From positions 1 through 56,717 of the forward strand of contig CANBRQ010000008.1 of the NCBI GenBank assembly GCA_947371955.1: DNA of 56,717 bases, read 5' to 3'. Both the position numbers and the translations under genes were made by a program. Shown here piece by piece: positions 51,937 through 56,717 of the stretch. The stretch's first letter is position 1. Each line of letters begins with the position of its first letter. The stretch comes from Paracoccaceae bacterium. GTDB taxonomy: Bacteria; Pseudomonadota; Alphaproteobacteria; Rhodobacterales; Rhodobacteraceae. The notes under the pieces were generated by a model that was not told where the DNA came from, made no database searches, and was given only the letters and a program-made list of their open reading frames with translations.

Positions 51937-53859
51937 ATGTTACGCATCGAAACCGGCGGAATGCTTGCTGAACCCGCTCTTCCTTCGGAGGACGTCGAAG
52001 TGCGCCGCAAAGCCGATCTTGCCGTACCCGCAAATGTCGTCTCCTGGCCCCCGCCCTCGCCGCCCTCGCCCGAGGTGCTGGGGATGCGGGCGCTATTTCT
52101 TTTCATGCCGTTCTACACGCCACCCGACCCTGACCGCTATGCCGAACTGCTTTACTGTTTGGACCAAAACCTCGACTCGGGCCTGTTCGCGCGCATCATC
52201 TTGATGGTCGACGACGAAACTCAGCCACCGCGCAGCGACCCAAGGCTGGTCGTTCTGCGTCTGGACCATCGGCCCACCTATCTCGACTGGGTGCGCGCAG
52301 CGCGGCAACTGTGCCCCGGGCATATAGCAGTGCTTATGAACAGCGACATCTATGCCGACGCTTCGTTAAGCCGGCTCTTGTCGATCTTCGAGGCCGACAG
52401 CCAGGCGTTTATCGCTTTGTCCCGGTTCGAGAAAATTGGTGACGAGCTCAAACCCCATCCCTCGCCACACTGGTCACAGGACTGTTGGGCGTTCATGCCC
52501 GGCTCGGCAGCAAGCGAACCGCACGACGATGGATTGAACATCCCGCTGGGCGTGCCGCGATGCGACAACAAGATCGCCTATCGGTTTTCCATCCAGGGCC
52601 ACACGGTGTTCAACCCATTCCCCTATGTGAAAATCGTCCATGTGCATGAAACCGGCCGTCGCTACTATAGCAAGACAGGCGACGAACGGGTGATCGGAAC
52701 CGTCGCCTACGTTCATCCGGGAAATGGGCTAAAGGTTCCGGCCAAGCTTGATCTGGATGTCTGGACGGTGCGGTCGTCGCAGATCAAGAGCCTGAAGGTC
52801 AACGTCATGCTGGAACGCTGGCGCGAAGAGGCGCGACTGGCCAAGCTACCTCAGCCCACTTGGGTCGCCTACGACGCCGATTGGCAGTATCCCGCAATCA
52901 CCGAACAGCATGCGTTCGAGAGGATGCGCGCTTGCCTGCCCGAGACTCGCCCGGGAAAGTCGGCGGTCTACCTTGGTTTTCCCTTTGCGACGCTGATCGA
53001 CATGATCGTCTCCTTCGGGCCAAACCATGCCAAGAGCACCCACTTGCGCGATAAGCTTGCCTCACTGACGGAACAGGTGCGCGGCTACGATCGGGTGATC
53101 AGTGTGGCGCAACACATCCGCGGTCGCGAATTCGCAAAGCTCTTCGCGGAAGCCGGCATCACCGATCTGTTCTGGGCGCACGCAGTGATCGGAGAGGATC
53201 AGTTCGCCGACACGTCGCAGCTTCGGGTGCATCCTTTCCCGCTTTATCCCGTGCAGCAGGTCGTGCGCGACGAAAACGACTTTTCCCGTTCGCGGCGGTG
53301 GTTATACTCGTTTGTAGGCGCGCGCAGCCATCCGAAATACCTGACACAGGTCCGGACCATGATCATCGACCAGCTTTCGGATGACTCTCGGGCCTGCGTC
53401 ATCAGCCGTGATCAGTGGCATTACCAGAAGGTCGTCTATGATGGGCAGATCCGCGGCGAATCCGATGCTCCCACGACTCAGTTGATCAACGCGGATCACT
53501 CGAACGAGTTCCGCGACATTCTTGACGAAAGCACGTTCTCGCTGTGCCCCTCGGGGTCAGGGCCGAACTCGATCCGGCTTTGGGAGTCGATGGTGAATGG
53601 TTCGATACCAGTGATCCTGGCCGACACCTGGGCCGCGCCGGGCATGAACAACCCGGCCGTGGCGGCGCTGTGGGCGGAGGGTACCCTGCGCGTTCCCGAG
53701 ACGGCTGAAGCTGTTGCCGCACTGCCAGCGCAAATGGAAGCCATCGCAGCCGACCCTGCGCTGCTGCGGCAAAAACGGTTGGCCTTGGCGGAACTTGCGC
53801 GGCGCTATGGGCCAGAAATGTTCGTTGCAGATGTGGCGGATATGTTTGAAATCTCTTAA
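51937..53859 (+). CDS. Exostosin-type (GT47-like) glycosyltransferase
   Basis: 640 residues. The N-terminal half has a glycosyltransferase-like region (RALFLFMPFYTPPDPDRYAE, HIAVLMNSDIYADASLSRLL). The C-terminal half is exostosin-like: FSRSRRWLYSFVGARSHPKY, DQWHYQKVVYDGQI, and the hallmark TFSLCPSGSGPNSIRLWESM, then NGSIPVILADTWAAPG. Such enzymes transfer sugars to extracellular polysaccharides. The ATG at 51937, preceded by GAGGA, is chosen over ATG 51886, which has no ribosome site. It follows the sulfotransferase-like gene on the same strand and probably builds the glycan that the neighbours decorate. Confidence 0.8.
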   Translation: MLRIETGGMLAEPALPSEDVEVRRKADLAVPANVVSWPPPSPPSPEVLGMRALFLFMPFYTPPDPDRYAELLYCLDQNLDSGLFARIILMVDDETQPPRSDPRLVVLRLDHRPTYLDWVRAARQLCPGHIAVLMNSDIYADASLSRLLSIFEADSQAFIALSRFEKIGDELKPHPSPHWSQDCWAFMPGSAASEPHDDGLNIPLGVPRCDNKIAYRFSIQGHTVFNPFPYVKIVHVHETGRRYYSKTGDERVIGTVAYVHPGNGLKVPAKLDLDVWTVRSSQIKSLKVNVMLERWREEARLAKLPQPTWVAYDADWQYPAITEQHAFERMRACLPETRPGKSAVYLGFPFATLIDMIVSFGPNHAKSTHLRDKLASLTEQVRGYDRVISVAQHIRGREFAKLFAEAGITDLFWAHAVIGEDQFADTSQLRVHPFPLYPVQQVVRDENDFSRSRRWLYSFVGARSHPKYLTQVRTMIIDQLSDDSRACVISRDQWHYQKVVYDGQIRGESDAPTTQLINADHSNEFRDILDESTFSLCPSGSGPNSIRLWESMVNGSIPVILADTWAAPGMNNPAVAALWAEGTLRVPETAEAVAALPAQMEAIAADPALLRQKRLALAELARRYGPEMFVADVADMFEIS

Positions 53860-54056
53860 CCCGAAATCCCAGAACTGCCTGCGGAATGCTAAACAGATCG
53901 GATAAACAGCTAAACCGTATGGGATACAATCCTGCAACGTCTCCTGACTGCCTTGGCAGCCGCGTTGACTGCGGATTGAAGTTTAGTGCGGGGAGCCTTA
54001 TTAGAATCGTCAGGCACTGCCTACTAAGTGCATGTTTCAGCCGAACATGAGGGACA

Positions 54057-54896
54057 ATGGACCACCATCGGATTTTCGACTTGTTCAAAGTGGTAAGTTC
54101 TACTGCCTCAGGGGAGCATCTGTATGATTTTCTAGGCTCAGCTACACGGGCGTCTTACAAGCGTGCCTGGGTTAAAAATCCGCACTCAGCGGGAAAGGTC
54201 CTGAAGCCCGGTCTTCCGGCGGTGAACGAGCACTACTTTGATTGGATTGCCACCCTAACTGCTGTTGCGCGGGCCAAGGGAACTTTCCGAATGGCCGAAC
54301 TGGGGGCTGGCTGGGCCCCTTGGTTGGTGCGCGGTGCCCTGGCAGCTAACCAACGGTACGCCATAGAGGGTGTCGAACTCTTGGCGCTTGAAGCTGACAC
54401 AGTGCATTTCAATTGGATCAAAGAGCACTTTGCAGAAAATGGACTGGACCCCAATCAACACTTTGTGCTGCATGGTGCCGCCAGTGGTCAAGGCGGTATG
54501 CTCAGCTTTCCAGTCATTGCTGATCCGGATATCGACTATGGTGCGTCTTTGCGCCACGTAAAGGCTGGCGTGCCGTCCATCGAGGTGCGTGCCTATACGA
54601 TTCCGGAAATTCTGGCCTTCTTCTCAGGTCCTCTTGATTTTCTGCACGTCGATATTCAAGCGTCCGAGTACGACACTTTGCCTCCTGCAATGGCCGACCT
54701 TAAGAAAGGCGTGAAGTCAATCATGATCGGTACCCATACATCTGCTGCATTGCATGACGGGCTTGCTAGGAAGTTCCACGAATCCGGATGGCTTGAGGTC
54801 ATGAACTACCCCCGTTCGCAGATCAGCGTGACTCCCTATGGCGAAGTGAAGTTCGATGACGGGTTCCTGCTGTTTGATAACCCGGAATTTTGGTGA
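54057..54896 (+). CDS. FkbM family methyltransferase
   Basis: 279 residues. RMAELGAGWAPWLVRGALAA is the SAM-binding glycine loop, HFVLHGAASGQGGMLSFPVI and DFLHVDIQASEYDTLPPAMA are FkbM landmarks (D-x-Q-x-x-E), and the end KFDDGFLLFDNPEFW is typical of the family. It would O-methylate a sugar hydroxyl. A GAGGG lies close before the ATG. The region is more AT-rich than the catabolic locus, hinting at a different origin. The acceptor is unknown. Confidence 0.85.
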   Translation: MDHHRIFDLFKVVSSTASGEHLYDFLGSATRASYKRAWVKNPHSAGKVLKPGLPAVNEHYFDWIATLTAVARAKGTFRMAELGAGWAPWLVRGALAANQRYAIEGVELLALEADTVHFNWIKEHFAENGLDPNQHFVLHGAASGQGGMLSFPVIADPDIDYGASLRHVKAGVPSIEVRAYTIPEILAFFSGPLDFLHVDIQASEYDTLPPAMADLKKGVKSIMIGTHTSAALHDGLARKFHESGWLEVMNYPRSQISVTPYGEVKFDDGFLLFDNPEFW

Positions 54897-54956
54897 TAGA
54901 GTTCAGAATTGCACGGCTCACCGTTCCTTTGATATTGCAGATGGGAAGATTCCAAA

Positions 54957-55640
54957 GTGTCTGTTCATGATCACGCAGCGCTGCTGAAGCAGCTTATGGC
55001 CTTGGGGCACGACTTCAAGGTCTTCTACGACGTCGGCGCGAACGTCGGTCGCTGGTCAATAGCGGCAGAAAAGGTTTGTCCTGGGGCGCGCTTCGAGATG
55101 TTTGAGCCACTTGTAGGAAGGCATCCAGACGTTGACGCGGGAGCGCTTCATTCAAAGGTCGCGAATTACGGGCTTCATGCTGTCGCTCTATCGGACCAGA
55201 CTGGCACAGCTGAAATAAAGCTGTTGGGCAATGCTGGGGTAGGCAGCTCCATTCTGGTAATGGAGGCGGATCATCGCAAGAACCTTCCAATCATTCCATG
55301 CCCGCTGGAACGGATGGATGACATTGTTGCAAGATTGGGCCTTGCGCAACCGGACTTCATCAAACTTGATACCCAAGCAGCCGAATTGAAGGTCCTGAAA
55401 GGGGGAGTGGAGACGCTCAAGGGGTGCAAGTTTGTCCTTCTTGAAACCTGGATGCGTCGAGTCTATGGCCCCGAAACGCCACTTTTTCACGAGCTTGCAG
55501 CCTATCTCTATTCGCAAAATTACATGCTGTTCGAGATTATGTCGCTCGACGAAGGTCGTGACTCCGACGGAACGCTGCGCTGGTTTGACGCTGTTTTTAT
55601 AAACAAGGCGTTTAGTCCCTTCGCAAAGGCTCTTCTCTAG
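54957..55640 (+). CDS. FkbM family methyltransferase
   Basis: 227 residues from a GTG start. The SAM loop is VFYDVGANVGRWSIAAEKVC, the Asp-Gln motif is FIKLDTQAAELKVLKGGVET, and FVLLETWMRRVYG follows. It is a compact FkbM enzyme, distinct in sequence from the one 60 bases upstream, so two different hydroxyls or sugars may be methylated. The start region is fixed by the short distance to the SAM motif; GATGGGAAG upstream is an acceptable ribosome site. Confidence 0.85.
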   Translation: MSVHDHAALLKQLMALGHDFKVFYDVGANVGRWSIAAEKVCPGARFEMFEPLVGRHPDVDAGALHSKVANYGLHAVALSDQTGTAEIKLLGNAGVGSSILVMEADHRKNLPIIPCPLERMDDIVARLGLAQPDFIKLDTQAAELKVLKGGVETLKGCKFVLLETWMRRVYGPETPLFHELAAYLYSQNYMLFEIMSLDEGRDSDGTLRWFDAVFINKAFSPFAKALL

Positions 55641-55698
55641 TCGACTCTATGCCTGCAAAACAACGCTATGGAGCGATGCTTTCATAGAGCGGTGCAGT

Positions 55699-55743
55699 AT
55701 TTCCCTGCCCGTGATGCTGTTGTGGCGAGACGAGCAGGGAAAT
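55699..55743. terminator. Inverted repeat between convergent genes
   Basis: ATTTCCCTGC and GCAGGGAAAT form a perfect ten-base-pair stem around a 25-base loop, in the 113-base gap between the plus-strand FkbM gene and the minus-strand methyltransferase gene. The position suits a bidirectional terminator; the long loop makes it only a candidate. Confidence 0.4.
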
Positions 55744-55753
55744 GCCGAACTAC

Positions 55754-56488
55754 TCAAGATTTCCGGATGATCCAAGTTGCCTTTCGTGCCTCGTATGAAA
55801 AACCAGTGCGCTCACAGAAGGCCTTTACTGCAAGCTGTGTCGGGTAGCCCTGATCTTTCCCCCAAGTCCAATCGTCACCGCCCAATTGAGCGTGGGGGAA
55901 CAACTCCAAAGCAACGTCCAAATCGACGAGACCCTTATCATTGTCAAAATAGACAAAGTCAGGCTGAAGTCCCTTTTCTTTCAATAGATAGAGGAGTTCA
56001 GGGGACTTTCCCTTAATCGGAACAAACCGGTCAGCATAGGGCTGCATGTTCGCCATCGCCGACAGGAATGGGCCATGCGTCCTAACAGACTCGACAAATG
56101 CAAGTCTGTCGGGAATGAACTTGAAGCAGTTGTTGAATGTTGGATTGGGCAAGTAGCGCTCCAGAATTTCATGCCACCTGCCGACCCATGGATCGATTCC
56201 AATGACGGTCAAGTCGGACTTGTGAGCAAGCCATTGCTCAACGGACCCGCAGAGAAAGCATCCAAGCTCCACAAATATCCTGACATCACTTGATACCAGC
56301 GCATCTTGGATCAGGTCTCGTCCACCGCCATCAAGTGAAAACCGGTAAGGGCTTACACCGTGCGTTGCAGGAACCGGAAACTCTTTCTTAAGTGCAGCAA
56401 GCACGGCATCCTGCAGTTCTTTACCCGTATTCATATACAAGTCTTCCTCGGCATGCAGCGCTTCAATCAGCTCTGCGGTTAAGTTCAT
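55754..56488 (-). CDS. Class I SAM-dependent methyltransferase (Methyltransf_24-like)
   Basis: 244 residues. VRIFVELGCFLCGSVEQWLA is the SAM-binding strand-loop, followed by LTVIGIDPWVGRWHEILERY, then the acidic motif DFVYFDNDKGLVDLDVALEL and GGDDWTWGKDQGYPTQLAVK. The ELG(C)F loop and the FDN/DDW pattern fit the Methyltransf_24 group often found in glycan clusters. It points back towards the FkbM genes and lies just inside the right-hand IS element, so it marks the end of the island. Confidence 0.75.
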   Translation of the reverse strand: MNLTAELIEALHAEEDLYMNTGKELQDAVLAALKKEFPVPATHGVSPYRFSLDGGGRDLIQDALVSSDVRIFVELGCFLCGSVEQWLAHKSDLTVIGIDPWVGRWHEILERYLPNPTFNNCFKFIPDRLAFVESVRTHGPFLSAMANMQPYADRFVPIKGKSPELLYLLKEKGLQPDFVYFDNDKGLVDLDVALELFPHAQLGGDDWTWGKDQGYPTQLAVKAFCERTGFSYEARKATWIIRKS

Positions 56489-56515
56489 ATCTTATCATTC
56501 TACGCTACTACCCTA

Positions 56516-56530
56516 GGGTCCAGACTCATT
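56516..56530 (-). repeat. Terminal inverted repeat of the right IS copy
   Basis: GGGTCCAGACTCATT lies directly before the transposase stop on the minus strand and matches 12 of 15 positions of the left copy's end. The flank reads CTA, so the insertion probably used a TA-containing target. Confidence 0.65.
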
Positions 56531-56535
56531 GATCT

Positions 56536-56717
56536 TTAAAGCCAGAAGATGACAGTTGCGGCGAGGGCGACGGCGGAGAGGAAGGTCTTAGCGCATCGGT
56601 CGTAACGGGTTGCAACGCGGCGCCAGTCTTTCAATCGGCCGAACATGATCTCGATCCGGTTGCGGCGCCGGTAACGTATTTTGTCGTAGCGGACTGTCTT
56701 GCCGCGCGACTTCCGAC
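56536..56717 (-). mobile_element. IS5-family transposase, C-terminal end (cut by window edge)
   Basis: On the minus strand 60 codons read KSRGKTVRYDKIRYRRRNRI, then EIMFGRLKDWRRVATRYDRC and end AATVIFWL with TAA at 56538-56536. The RRRNRIEIMFGRLKDWRR segment is the hallmark C-terminal part of IS5-family transposases with the catalytic Glu. The gene continues beyond the window. It is in the opposite orientation to the copy at the left edge. Confidence 0.88.

Noticed and set aside
3-56717. A classical composite transposon
   Set aside because: The two IS copies differ in sequence and the segment is 56 kb with many internal scars; only the edges are visible, so mobility as one unit cannot be claimed.

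Overview
The window is about 56.7 kb of high-GC DNA. Its gene content (ribose-type sugar ABC transporters, hydroxyquinol catabolism, a pseudaminic-acid locus, RTX/cadherin adhesin remnants, FkbM and KpsS-like glycan genes) suggests an alphaproteobacterium, most likely of the Rhodobacteraceae. That placement is inferred from protein style and gene mix; no rRNA or tRNA gene was seen. Both edges hold the 3' end of an IS5-family transposase gene pointing inward, so the segment is an accessory island bracketed by two related but non-identical IS copies.

1-8.8 kb is scarred DNA. An IS end cuts an RTX/cadherin/C-type-lectin gene, whose other end is fused near 2100 to a GAF-PAS-GGDEF-EAL cyclic-di-GMP gene lacking its first codons. 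A frameshifted RTX remnant (about 6.98-7.74 kb) and a decayed unknown gene (about 7.83-8.46 kb) follow.

8.8-26.1 kb is a catabolic locus. Group one (+) has a PRISE-like SDR, a YciI-like protein, a Gfo/Idh/MocA dehydrogenase, a zinc-type alcohol dehydrogenase and a ribose-type ABC importer whose ATPase is fused to a second permease. Group two (-) has a 3-hydroxyisobutyrate-dehydrogenase-like enzyme and an unusual regulator: a winged helix fused to an ABC solute-binding-protein domain. Group three (+) has a butanediol-dehydrogenase-like enzyme, maleylacetate reductase, hydroxyquinol 1,2-dioxygenase, a tautomerase, a ketopantoate-reductase-like enzyme, an ABM monooxygenase and a VOC protein. A 3-hydroxyacyl-CoA-dehydrogenase-like gene (-) closes it. 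Together they suggest uptake and oxidation of a polyol, cyclitol or sugar-linked compound, ending in ring cleavage through hydroxyquinol and maleylacetate.

26.7-39.3 kb is a pseudaminic-acid-type locus: a PseG-PseH fusion, PseI, an O-acyltransferase, PseC and PseB (on -), an aldo/keto reductase, an SpsF-type cytidylyltransferase fused to a class III aminotransferase, a FemAB/GNAT-like protein and a KpsS/LipB-like transferase. It looks able to make and attach a nonulosonic acid to a surface glycan.

39.3-47.9 kb is a second mosaic: a dead PRISE-SDR/LysR pair, an alcohol dehydrogenase, a guanidine-I (ykkC) riboswitch in front of a broken transporter gene, a CPBP-protease/alpha-beta-hydrolase fusion, and a mannonate dehydratase fused to an aminoglycoside-phosphotransferase-type kinase.

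47.9-56.5 kb is a surface-glycan decoration block: a coiled-coil protein with eight 42-43-residue repeats, a sulfotransferase-like protein, an exostosin-type glycosyltransferase, two FkbM-type methyltransferases and one more methyltransferase.
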